Assembly (NCBI GenBank): GCA_000733355.1
Contig: JNVV01000034.1
Span: forward strand, 333,663-397,662
DNA: 64,000 nucleotides
Origin: Falciphora oryzae
Taxonomy: Eukaryota > Ascomycota > Sordariomycetes > Magnaporthales > Magnaporthaceae
Reading direction: 5' to 3'
Below are positions 1-9,247 of the stretch, piece by piece. Position 1 is the stretch's first letter, and each line of letters begins with the position of its first letter. The notes beneath the pieces are model-generated. The model was given only the letters and a program-made list of their open reading frames with translations. It did not search any database and was not told the origin of the DNA. The position numbers and the translations under genes are program-made.

Positions 1-1820
1 CCGGCATGATTATCGGCCCCATCTTCTTGTTTGGATACCTCCCCTCGACACCGTCCGGCATCTTGATGTCGAAGTCGAGAAGGATGCGGGACACGATCAG
101 CTTGATTTCGTTGACGGCCAAAAAGCTGGGAACAGAGAAGGACGAAATATTAGCATCGATACCCCCCCAGATAATAACAACAACACCAGGCGCCGTCAGC
201 AAACGTACCGTCCGGGACAGGCGTGCCGGCCAAGCCCGAAGCCCAGGTGCTCGGCGGATACAGCGCTGGAGCGGTGCTTGAAGTCGAGTGCCCTCTCACT
301 CTGCTGCCGCTGCTGCTCCCCGCCGCCGCCGCCGCGGAGGTCGAGGAAGCGGTTCGGGTTGAAGACGCGCGGGTTCGGGTAGATGGCCTCGTCCATGGCG
401 GCGCCGACCTGGCTCGCGTGCAGAGTGGTGCCCTGCGGCAGGACCGTGCCGTCGGCGAGCGTCACGTCCCTGATGACCAGGCGCACGAACCGCTCGATCG
501 TGTTGGGGTTCATACGCTGAGACTCTCGCAGGCAGCTGTCGAGCAGCCGCATTTGGTCCAGCACCGCCGCCGTAGCCTGCTTTCTGCCTTCCCCGCAGCC
601 CTCGATCGCCGCGGCGGCCTCGCGGCGGAGCTCGTCGATGAGCGACGCGCCCTCGGCCGTGAGGTCGTATAGGAGGTGCACCGCCGCGATCGAGGTGGCG
701 TGGATGGCGGCGAACGAGAGCTGCAGCAGGACCGCAACCAGCTCGCCCTCGGCCTTTTGCGTGATGCACCACTGCAGCAGGTCGTCGGGCACCTGGCCGC
801 CCCGGTCCATCGTCTCCTTGCGCTCACGCACGATGGGCTCCCAGAAAAGCCGCCCGCGCTCGCTGTGCGCGCGCAGCCGCCTGAGCTCCGGGCTGAGGCG
901 CGCGCCAATGAAGCGGACGGGCCTGGGCCACATCTTGAGGGCGTTGACGGTGCTGACCAGGTCCATGGCGTAGTTGACGCTCGGGTGCAGGTACTCTTCG
1001 CGCCTGCAGAGGTCCGGACCGACGAAGACGTAGCCCGACACCGTGGCGACGACGCGGTGGAGCACGTCGTGGACGTTGACGGCCGTCCAGTCGGCGCACG
1101 GGGGCAATTCGTCGACGAGCGTCCGATTCACCTCCAGGGCTAGTTGTAGATTTAGGGGTCCTGTGAAGATTCTTTGTGTTAGCAAAGGTATTTGATACCA
1201 GGTCTTGTAGATAAGGTGATAGAGAAACTGACCCAAGGCTCGTGTTGCAGCATGTTTGACAATCTTGACCACAAGCGAAGGATCCCCTCCCATCCCGGTG
1301 AAGCGAGACTCGAGTGCCTGTGTCTCTGTTAGTCCGGGCATGTACTCGTGTTGGTCGGGCCGCGCTCACATTTGCAAAGGCCAGCACGCCGCTGAGGTCG
1401 TCGTCGGGCCGCTGCTTCAGCTCGTCCAGGTACGTTGGGGGGATCACGGCTTGGTCGCCTTCGTACGTGGTGATTCTGTATATAGTATTTGGAAACTGCG
1501 GGCCTTCTGTCAACGTCTATCTAACATAGCTCGCCTACCTCCAGGTGTCTTGGCTGCTAAGCACGGTAGGTATCCAACAGGAGATTCTAGTGCCCTACCT
1601 TCTTGTACCCTTCCAACGACATTTCCCAGCCCTTGGTGAGGTAGGCATATTTTCGCGCCGGGGCGATTCCGTATTGCTGCCCCAGCAGCGGGAAATGGGC
1701 AAGGGGGTTCTTCTTGAACCAGGAGCGGCCAACGGTCCAGATGAATACAGTGGCTGCCACCGCCAGAATGGCTACCCTCGTCGAAGAGACGTCATCCCAG
1801 ATCCGTGGGTCCATGGTCAC
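1..1820 (-). CDS. Cytochrome P450 monooxygenase, ent-kaurene-oxidase-like group (3' end cut by window edge)
   Basis: Five exons are visible, complement(join(<1..125, 209..1160, 1233..1317, 1370..1495, 1599..1820)), giving about 503 residues before the edge. The start MTMDPRIW is followed by an N-terminal membrane anchor. The I-helix carries FAAIHATS, the acid-less variant typical of ent-kaurene-oxidase-like fungal P450s. ExxR is ESQR, and the haem loop is FGLGRHACPG with the axial Cys. The chain continues after the last intron as FLAVNEIKLI and lacks only the extreme C-terminus. All introns are GT-AG. Introns 2 and 3 have CTAAC branch points, and intron 3 (72 nt) is a multiple of three with donor GTCAGT, so it reads through as a false 24-residue insert. 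It is divergent from the methyltransferase at 2698 and is the leftmost visible cluster member. It presumably hydroxylates or oxidises the pathway intermediate; the substrate is unknown. Confidence 0.88.
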
Positions 1821-2697
1821 GAAGCGCTCTGCCCCGGTACGTAGAGTCTAGCCACGTAATTTAGCTTGGCTCGTGGTGACAGCAATGGTCCCGTGAGATG
1901 CTGGGAATTGTTGTAACAGGTGAAGCCAACAGAGTCACACCTGGGGGCAACAGCCACCTCCTGCCTGTTTTCTCTTCTTTGTTTCCCCTCCCTTTTTTGG
2001 CTAATCCACATGATAGCCGCACCCCAAGTCTGGTCTCATTGGCTAGGATTACCGGTGACGCTGACGAATACTCCTAGGTAGCGCTAACTAGGCATGTAAG
2101 GAGGCGTGCGTTGAATGATGCATCTCTTGGCCCATGCATTCGGCTGTAATCAGCCAACCGGACTCCGAGTCTTCGGGGCCAATTACATTCCATACTGTAG
2201 AAGATCAAGGAAGTGCTTGGCGCAAGTGGTTCGGAATAGGCGCGATATTCCCCGAAGCCAAAAGTAGCACACCCACAGCACCCACGGCCGGAAACGTTAA
2301 ACAAGCGAAAGGCCACGTTATCGGCCATCGCGGAATGCCTGGTTTCGGCGCTGGAGCCCTCGACGGGCGCCGGTGATGGGATGCGGCCGCCGGGAGCCGT
2401 GTCTCTTCGGGCCTACTAACGCACGGCAGCCGGATGGGCTGAGCGGGCAGCGAGATGGTCGGCACCTATGGTTCCATCCCTGGATGCCGGTACCGGACAC
2501 CACATCTAGTGCTGCCCGAGGCCGTACACGAGATACAGAGCAGTCAGCAAAGCGAACAATCAACGTGTGGTTGCCCAGGTTGATTTCAAGCAAAGCTTCT
2601 ATCAACCCAGAAAAGGGCACACAGCAACCGGCGTTGGCGCCAGTCTTCAATCTAGAGCCTCGCTTTCCACCCTTCTTTCTCGATACCGATCCCGACA
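1821..2697. promoter_or_regulatory. Divergent promoter region between P450 and methyltransferase
   Basis: An 877-bp gene-free stretch between two divergent starts, presumably holding both promoters. It contains a perfect 5-bp-arm palindrome, GGCTG-TAAT-CAGCC, near 2151-2164. No clear TATA box and no TCG(N5)CGA AflR-type site was found by eye. No coding potential was recognised. Confidence 0.4.
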
Positions 2698-3729
2698 ATG
2701 AGCACCCCGGCAAACCCGCCAAACTGGTTCACAGCCGTTCTCGACAGCGACCTCGAGTTCTGGCAGTCGTACATCGCCTCCCGGCCCGCCCCGTCCGAGG
2801 ACTTCTTCCGGCACATTGTTGAGTACCACGCTTCGCACGGCGACGGCCGCGCCGAGGTGGCCCACGATGTCGGCACGGGGCCTGGCAACATCGCCTCGCG
2901 GCTGCTCCCCTACTTCAAGTGCGTCGTCGGGTCCGACGTCAACGAGACGGCCCTCGCCGCCGCACCCAGGCTCGCGAGCCCGGACCTCGCAGCGCGCCTG
3001 ACCTTCGTCAAGGCGCCGGCCGAGAGGCTCGCGTTGCCCGAGGCAGGTGTGCCAGAGGTTGGCAGCACGGACTTGGTGGTCGTCAGCGAGTGCATGCCGC
3101 TGCTAGACCCCCGGGGGGCGCTGGACGCGTTCCACGCCCTGCTGCGGCCCGGCGGCACCCTGGCAATCTACTTCTACGGCCGGCCCATCTTCGTGCCAGA
3201 CGACAGCAACGACGAGGGATCATCCTCCTACGATGTCGGGGCGTGCAATCTCCTGTACGACCGCGTGGCCTCGCGTGTCTGCAGGTTCCTCTGGCCGTTC
3301 AAGGGCTCGCCGGGCTTCCCGTTCCAACGGCGCGGGGCCGAGGCGCTGGCCGGCTCGCTGGACAACATCGCGCTCCCCGCGGACCGGTGGGGGTCGGTCA
3401 GGCGCACCAAGTGGAACCACCAGCACGGTGACGGCGTCCTGTTCAACGGCCGCGACGGGTTCGACTTTGAGATCGACGAGGTCGACAACCGCGCCCCCGG
3501 GGAGGCGACAATCACGCCCGAGGGCGATCCGGGCTACTGGACGGCCAAGTGGGACGCCGACGGGATCAAGACATACCTGTCGTCCGTCTTTCCCAAGTAC
3601 GAGGAGAAGGCGGGGGACAAGTATGGCGAGGTTGAGGGGATGCTTAAGGAGCTGCGGGTGGCTATGGGGAACACCAAGAGGAAGGTGACCTTCCCAGTGG
3701 TGCTGATTCTGGCAACACGCAACACATAG
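2698..3729 (+). CDS. Class I SAM-dependent methyltransferase, trans-aconitate-methyltransferase-like
   Basis: Intronless, 343 residues. The SAM-binding motif I DVGTGPGN is near residue 61, followed by an acidic residue in VVGSDVNE at the end of strand beta2 and a VVVSECMPLLD region where the substrate-side loop is expected. This is the small-molecule or trans-aconitate methyltransferase type (Methyltransf_11/25 fold), distinct from the plant-type O-methyltransferase at 5268. The start was chosen because the first ATG is followed at once by family-like sequence (MSTPANPPNW). Its place in an oxidative tailoring cluster suggests methylation of a pathway hydroxyl or carboxyl, but nothing in the sequence fixes the substrate. 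A general metabolic role that merely borders the cluster cannot be excluded. Confidence 0.85.
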   Translation: MSTPANPPNWFTAVLDSDLEFWQSYIASRPAPSEDFFRHIVEYHASHGDGRAEVAHDVGTGPGNIASRLLPYFKCVVGSDVNETALAAAPRLASPDLAARLTFVKAPAERLALPEAGVPEVGSTDLVVVSECMPLLDPRGALDAFHALLRPGGTLAIYFYGRPIFVPDDSNDEGSSSYDVGACNLLYDRVASRVCRFLWPFKGSPGFPFQRRGAEALAGSLDNIALPADRWGSVRRTKWNHQHGDGVLFNGRDGFDFEIDEVDNRAPGEATITPEGDPGYWTAKWDADGIKTYLSSVFPKYEEKAGDKYGEVEGMLKELRVAMGNTKRKVTFPVVLILATRNT

Positions 3730-4177
3730 TACTAGGATCAATGGTATTTGATGCAATTATGTCTAGCGCCTTATTTGGTTCACAAATTCCCGGTAAATGG
3801 TACCTACCTAGAGATTGCTCAAGTGAAATATCCCGTAATCCTCTGTGCGGATTGTCATTTTTTTCAATTATTGATGTTTCTTTTTCTTTCTCTACTGCTT
3901 GGGCCAAACCAATGAGGTGTGGTTGCACAGGAGCGGCCTCTTTTGCTGCTGCCTGCATGGAGACTGCATCGGTCTCCGAGGATTTGCCAAGGACACCCAG
4001 TGGCCGACCACGGTACATAACGCCATCAGCCAGAGCAAGCTGGTTTCAGCGAGCATGCTCATGGTGCAGCAACGCCCACCGCCCTGCTGATCGGCATTCC
4101 TTCTGTCCTGCCACAGCCCGCTCCCGCCACCCGGACCACAGCAAGACCCCGAGAGTCCGAGGCCGGGTCTGAGAAAG
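3730..4177. other. Intergenic, methyltransferase to NAD(P)-binding gene
   Basis: About 450 bp between two same-strand genes. It is AT-richer just after the methyltransferase stop and presumably contains that gene's 3' UTR and the next promoter. Nothing else was recognised. Confidence 0.4.
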
Positions 4178-5035
4178 ATGCCGACAACGTACGCCGTGCT
4201 TGGCGCCACGGGAAACACCGGCCGGGCGCTCCTGCAGGTCCTCCTGGACTCGTCCCCCGACAGCCAGATACACGCCTACTGTCGGTCCGAGGCCAAGCTG
4301 GGCCGCCTCTGCCCCGCGGCCGCCGAGAGCCCGCGGGTTCGCGTCTTCGCCGGATCCCTGCATAATGCCGAGCTTCTGCGCAGCTGCCTCAGGGGTACGC
4401 GCGCCGTCTTCCTGGTCGTCGCCGTCGTTGACAACCAGCCCGGCTGCACCGTGGCGCGGGACACGTCGCGCGCCGTCGTCTCGGCCCTCCACGGACTACG
4501 AACCGAGCAGGGAGCCGTCGGTATTGGCAACCGCAGCAGCAGCACCACCACTACGGAGACCGAGAAAGCCAACCACAAGCTGCCGAAGCTAGTAGTTCTC
4601 TCGTCGGCCTCGCTGGAGCCCGAGTTTACCGGGGATGTCCCGGCCACCGTGCACTGGGCCCTCGACAGGGCCGTTTCGCACCTCTACTGGGACCTCCGCG
4701 GGGCCGAGGCGTTCCTGCGCGCCCAGGAGGCGTGGCTGCCGTCCTGCGTCTTCGTCAAGCCGGGAGGTCTGGTCCGCGACCTGCGGCGCGGGCACGCCAT
4801 AAGCACCACCGAGGCCAAGACGCCGCTGTCCTTCCTCGACCTGGCCGCGGGCATGGTGGAGGTTGCCGACGACGAGAGTGGCCGCTACGACATGCGCAGC
4901 GTCAGCGTGCTCGCCACGGCCGACGATGTTGCCTTCCCCTGGGAGGGCGTCTACTACGCCCTCACGGGACTGCTGTTTCACTTCATGCCCTGGACGTATC
5001 AGTACTTGGGCGAATATCGAAACTCCATGGCCTAG
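4178..5035 (+). CDS. NmrA-like/AvfA-type NAD(P)-binding protein, copy 1
   Basis: Intronless, 285 residues. It opens with the Rossmann motif AVLGATGNTG (GxxGxxG), the NmrA/atypical-SDR pattern. VFLVVAVVD follows at strand 4, and VVLSSASLEP sits where catalytic SDRs carry Ser. No YxxxK motif is evident, as expected for NmrA-like members. The C-terminus is aromatic and hydrophobic (ALTGLLFHFMPW), suggesting loose membrane association. It shares architecture, size and opening sequence with the gene at 13620. In sterigmatocystin and aflatoxin clusters this family supplies AvfA/StcO and OrdB/StcQ, which act in oxidative rearrangements of anthraquinone intermediates. The link here is by family and context; which of the two it resembles more needs a tree. 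Confidence 0.82.
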   Translation: MPTTYAVLGATGNTGRALLQVLLDSSPDSQIHAYCRSEAKLGRLCPAAAESPRVRVFAGSLHNAELLRSCLRGTRAVFLVVAVVDNQPGCTVARDTSRAVVSALHGLRTEQGAVGIGNRSSSTTTTETEKANHKLPKLVVLSSASLEPEFTGDVPATVHWALDRAVSHLYWDLRGAEAFLRAQEAWLPSCVFVKPGGLVRDLRRGHAISTTEAKTPLSFLDLAAGMVEVADDESGRYDMRSVSVLATADDVAFPWEGVYYALTGLLFHFMPWTYQYLGEYRNSMA

Positions 5036-5267
5036 GAGGGCTCTCGTTCGCCGCAGACTGGCTACCTGTCTGGGCGACTGACGTCTGGGGATGCAGTATG
5101 AATACATACCTAGGTACCTACTTTTAGTTAACTCAACCCATCAACTACGTGTCTTTCCACCTTTACTCTCAGCAATCCAGTGGTGAAGAGGTTGCTCCGC
5201 TTGAACCTTGCATCAAGCTACTACCGATCACAACTGATCATCCCGATATCGTTTCACTGCCGACGTC

Positions 5268-6669
5268 ATGGACCAGTCGCTCATTGCTCAGATCAAGGAG
5301 GCCTACGAGAAGACAGACGACAAGGGCCGTAGAGACATCCAAGACAGCATCAGCCAGCTACACCAAGACCTGGACTCTGAGTGGGATGGCTTCAGCAGGC
5401 TGATCAGTGGTGTAACTATGCTCCAAGCCACCAACAGTCGATGGCAGCCCCTTTGTCGGCAGTAGTGGCTGACCATCGTTGATACGACACTATACAGCCA
5501 ATGAAGCTGGCCCTCGCCAGGGTCGGCTCCAACCTTGGGCTCTTCCAGATGCTCAAGGAAAGCGGAAGCCCTGTCACACTGGACCAGTTGGTGGCCAAGA
5601 CGGGCGCGGCCCCGGAGATGCTGGGTATGTGCTTGTCGCGACTCCCGTAGGTCCGACGATGGACTAACATGACGACGATACCGTTAGCCCGTATCATGCG
5701 CTCCATGGCCGCATTCGGTCTGGTCAAAGAGACAGGCCTCCACGAGTTCACCGCCAGCGGGCTGTCCAAGATGCTGGCAGATCCCAACCCGGCCGGCGCG
5801 GTCGAGTACCTGTAAGTATCTGGGCTAGCTTGGTTAGATACTGCTCAGTTTACCCCACGGCGCAATGCGGCCTGCTAAAACAGAAACATCATGGCGTCAG
5901 CTTCGACCTGGCGGGAAACATCATCACCACGTTCCCGGCCTACCTTGCGGACCGCAAGTACCAGAATATCACCACCAGCCGGGACACGAGCTTCCAGAGG
6001 GCCTACAAGACGGAAGCCACCCTCTTCGAGTACATGTTCCAGCACCCGGAGCACTACGCCAGCCTGGGCCACCTCATGGCGGTCGAGCGCCTCTCCAACT
6101 GGGTCGACAGCTACGACGTCGAGCGGGAGCTGGGCACCTTCATCGCCGACACGCCCGACACCAACGTTCCGCTGATTGTCGACGTCGGGGGCAGCTTCGG
6201 GCACCAGGCCGTGGCCTTCCGGGCCAAGCTGGCCCACCTGGACCTGCCCGCGTCCCGGGTCGTGGTCCAGGACATACCGGGGACACTAGCGGCCAACCCG
6301 AGGCCAGCCGAGGGTGTGACGTTCGCGGCGCACGACTTCTTCACGCCGCAGTCGGTCCGGGGCGCCAAGTTCTACTACCTGCGCCACGTCCTGCACGACT
6401 GGCCCGACGAGCAATGCGTCGACATACTCTCGCGCTTGATCCCCGCCATGGGGCCCCAGTCGCGCGTCGTCGTCGACGAGGTCGTGCTCCCCGAGGTCGG
6501 GGTGCCGTTCCTGTCGGCCTACATGGACCTGCTGATGGGGTCCATGATGGGCGGGGCCGAGCGCACCAGGTCCGAGTGGCACGCCCTGCTGGACCGCGCG
6601 GGGCTCAAGGTCTTGGAGATTCACCAGTACGACAAGATGCAGTCTGTGATTGTGGCTGTCCCTAAGTAA
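5268..6669 (+). CDS. Plant-type O-methyltransferase (Methyltransf_2, OmtA/OmtB-like)
   Basis: Four exons, join(5268..5411, 5498..5624, 5688..5811, 5901..6669), 387 residues. Exons 1-3 encode the N-terminal winged-helix dimerisation domain (ARIMRSMAAFG). The catalytic domain shows SAM motif I VDVGGSFGHQ, the acidic VVQDIPG, AHDFFTPQ, and the catalytic-base motif YLRHVLHDWPDEQ, where the first His of HDW is the general base. Intron 2 has a CTAAC branch site. The third acceptor was placed at 5900 because only this joins the frames, although another AG lies upstream. This is the family that O-methylates phenolic polyketides, and OmtB of the aflatoxin pathway is of similar length. By context it probably methylates a hydroxyl of the cluster's anthraquinone or xanthone product. 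Confidence 0.88.
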
Positions 6670-7130
6670 GAGGCAGGTTCGTCGAGGCTGGCGCACTCTT
6701 GATAGGACACAAAATAGTTGTAGCCGTATAGCGAATTCAGTCTACGTAGTTTATTCTCCATCACATGTTTCTTGTAGCGGACCTTTCTGCATGTCCTGTC
6801 CGGGCTGTGGCCCCTCGGCGGCCACTCCCACCCTTTGACGACCTGTGGAGGCAGTCGAGGCATCGGGAGTAGACTAGGCCGCCCAGATCGATACACAAGG
6901 TATAGCATGTAGCAGGTCGATGTGGTGGGGTTAAAGTATCTCCCGGCATCAATCACCACGGCTCAGTTTATTTCACTTTCTGGTGATGTTTTCAGGTTGG
7001 AGTATACAACTCATCTTACTTTGGTGGTACGTACCTACGTAGGTAGGTAGCTTGGTAGGTACCTAGATATCTACTACAATACAGCCCTGAGCCCTTTTCC
7101 TAGACGAACTGCTCGATGTTCCCACCTTCC
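6670..7130. other. Convergent intergenic region
   Basis: 3' flanks of the O-methyltransferase (+) and P450 (-). A run of overlapping TAGGTA/TACCTA units at about 7026-7065 forms a small imperfect palindromic repeat. The same TACCTAGGTA-type words occur elsewhere in the cluster (near 2074, 5110 and 11052). No gene was recognised. Confidence 0.4.
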
Positions 7131-8771
7131 CTAGTTCTTCAGCGTAATGGCGCACCGCCGGTCCCGGGGGACACCGGCGATGAAGCTATCGACCACGTGC
7201 ATGCTCTCGGGCGTGACCGAGGGCGCCAGCCTGGCGCCCGCGCACTCGCGAAAGAAGAGCGCGGCCGCCAGGCGCAGCTCGACCATGCCGAGGTGGATGC
7301 CCAGGCACTGCCTCGCGCCCTGCCCAAAGGGGTTGAACGACATGCGCGCCAGCTCGGACGGCCCCTCGCCGAGCCAGCGCGTGTGGTCAAACGCGTCCGC
7401 GTCCTGACCCCAGGCCTCCGGGTCGCGGTGCAGGCTCCAGTTTTGCGTCGAAACCACGGCCCCCAGGGGGAGCTGGGTGCCCGTCGCGGCCAGCGTGGCG
7501 CCGCCCGCCGGCGGGCTGCGCGGCATGCAGCCCGGCGCGGGGCCGTACAGGCGCAGGCTCTCGTTGATGACGGCGTTGAGGAGCGGGAGCCTCGCCTCGC
7601 AGGCCGTGTCGTCCAGCTCGCCCGGAGCCGCAGCGGCGACCTCGACCTCGACCTCGCGCTGCAGCTCGGGCCGGCTGAGTACGCACCAGATCATAAAGGT
7701 CAGCGAGATGGCGGTGGGGTCGGAGCCGGCGAGGAGCAGGGCGCCTGCGTCGGTTATGATGTCGACGTCGCTGAGCCGCGGGGTCTTTGGGGCCTTCAGC
7801 TGGCTGGTGCCGCTGCTGTCGTTGCTATTGTCATTCTTTTCGGCGTTTCCGTCTTCCTCCTCCTCGGCTGCGAGCGCCTTGGAGAAGAGGTTTTCGGCCC
7901 CGCCGCCAGCCTTTCGCCCTGCCCGGGCCTCCTTGACGACCCGGTCCCCGGCTCGAAACATCTTCTCCTGGGAGTAAAAAACGTCGTGCAGGCGGGGAAC
8001 AACGAGGGCGAGGGCTCTGCCGACGTAGAACAGGGGCGGGACAAAATATTTGAGCAGGTGGGCCAGGTCGCCCATGCGCCGCTCCAGCATGACGACGAAG
8101 GGGTCCTTGACTCCCCTCTCGACGGTGCCCGCGCCGCCGCCAAATGTTAGGACGCAGACGACCTCGTTAGCCATGAGGGTCCACCAACCCATGACCTCGG
8201 CCTCACCCTTCAAAGCGTCGCGCTTGATCCCCGCCACGGCCTGCTCGGCGACGCGGCGTATGGTGGCCTCCCATTCGCGACGCAGGCTGGCCAGGGTGAA
8301 GCCGCGGGCGTACAGGCGCCGGCGGGCGGCGTGGGCGCGGGCGTCGCGGAAGTTGAAGATGTTGTCCACTGGGCCGGGGGAGAGGAGGGCGTAAAAGGGG
8401 GCCTTAGTGAATCCCGAGCCCATGCGGTGGATCTCGCGGGCGGCGCGGGGGTCGGCGACGTCGACCTCGCCCGGGGCGATAAGCACGACGGGGCCGTAGC
8501 GCTTGTGCAGCGAGTGGACATAATAGATTCGGCTGTTGGTGAAAACGGCCCAGGCGAGGCGGGCGCCGACCAGGCGGGCGTGCCAGGGGCCGGGGATTCG
8601 GGAAAAGGGGCTGAAGCAGGCAGTGTGGATTATCTGGTGGCAGGCTGGCTGTGAGTGCACGCCTTTTTGTGGGAGCGTTTGTAGCGGATGGTGACTTACA
8701 CTGGTGATCTTTGCCAGGATCGCAAGGGCCAGGATGCCCAGGGCGGCGCGCAGGTAGTCAGGGACCGCCAT
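7131..8771 (-). CDS. Cytochrome P450 monooxygenase (CYP60-like, AvnA/VerB type by pattern)
   Basis: Two exons, complement(join(7131..8633, 8700..8771)), 524 residues. The start MAVPDYL was preferred because upstream in-frame codons are only TTG. A membrane anchor is followed by the proline-rich hinge SRIPGPW. The I-helix has LLLAGSDPTA (AGxDxT), ExxR is ESLR, and the haem loop is FGQGARQCLG. The intron is 66 nt, a multiple of three with no in-frame stop, so it could be mistaken for coding; removing it restores the usual spacing before SRIPGPW. A low-complexity Glu/Asn/Ser insert follows the F-helix region. The ending, with a PESMHVVDSF block, recalls the CYP60 group used in averantin hydroxylation and versicolorin desaturation. 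Tail to tail with the O-methyltransferase and in line with the flavin monooxygenase. Confidence 0.87.
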   Translation of the reverse strand: MAVPDYLRAALGILALAILAKITSVSHHPLQTLPQKGVHSQPACHQIIHTACFSPFSRIPGPWHARLVGARLAWAVFTNSRIYYVHSLHKRYGPVVLIAPGEVDVADPRAAREIHRMGSGFTKAPFYALLSPGPVDNIFNFRDARAHAARRRLYARGFTLASLRREWEATIRRVAEQAVAGIKRDALKGEAEVMGWWTLMANEVVCVLTFGGGAGTVERGVKDPFVVMLERRMGDLAHLLKYFVPPLFYVGRALALVVPRLHDVFYSQEKMFRAGDRVVKEARAGRKAGGGAENLFSKALAAEEEEDGNAEKNDNSNDSSGTSQLKAPKTPRLSDVDIITDAGALLLAGSDPTAISLTFMIWCVLSRPELQREVEVEVAAAAPGELDDTACEARLPLLNAVINESLRLYGPAPGCMPRSPPAGGATLAATGTQLPLGAVVSTQNWSLHRDPEAWGQDADAFDHTRWLGEGPSELARMSFNPFGQGARQCLGIHLGMVELRLAAALFFRECAGARLAPSVTPESMHVVDSFIAGVPRDRRCAITLKN

Positions 8772-9247
8772 GCTGTTGGGTGGATGCAAAAAAAACAAGG
8801 GCGGTAGGAAACCGTGTCAAAATGTGTGTGATGCTGGGCAGGTAAAAGGCACCAAGGCGCTGGGAGCATCTTGAATGGTAACTTGGTGCTCGCGCTAGAC
8901 AAGATGCGCAAGCCCCAGTTTCCGACCCATGGTCGGAGTCCGTCCGCAGCAGTTTCTGGTCAGCCTGCTTCGGCTATTGGCTCCCAAAGGATTCCCCATC
9001 CGTGCCTAGACGAAGAAAACGGAGGGCTCACATCGCTGTTCTGCTTACCGATGATACGCAGGAACGACTGGTTTCCTGCCAGGGTCATCGGATACTTCAC
9101 GCGTGCGAGGGGGGACAGCACGAGGTGCCAGACAGAAAAAAATTCCGAGAAAACTGGTAGTATAAGCGACTACGAAATAGTGGCAGGCTTAGATTCCCGG
9201 CAATAGAGCCATCGATTTGGCTAATTCTAGCTGACCCACGTTTTGCT
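8772..9247. other. Intergenic, promoter of P450 and 3' flank of monooxygenase
   Basis: Both flanking genes are on the minus strand. The region should contain the P450 promoter. A CT-rich block lies just upstream of the P450 ATG on its strand. Nothing else was recognised. Confidence 0.35.

Noticed and set aside
7116..8150. Long plus-strand open frame of 344 codons
   Set aside because: It is antisense to the P450 at 7131-8771, Arg/Gly/Ala-biased by GC-rich codons, with no family motif.
8772..8798. Upstream extension of the second P450
   Set aside because: The extra codons begin with TTG and encode FFLHPPNS, not family-like; the ATG at 8771 starts the membrane anchor.
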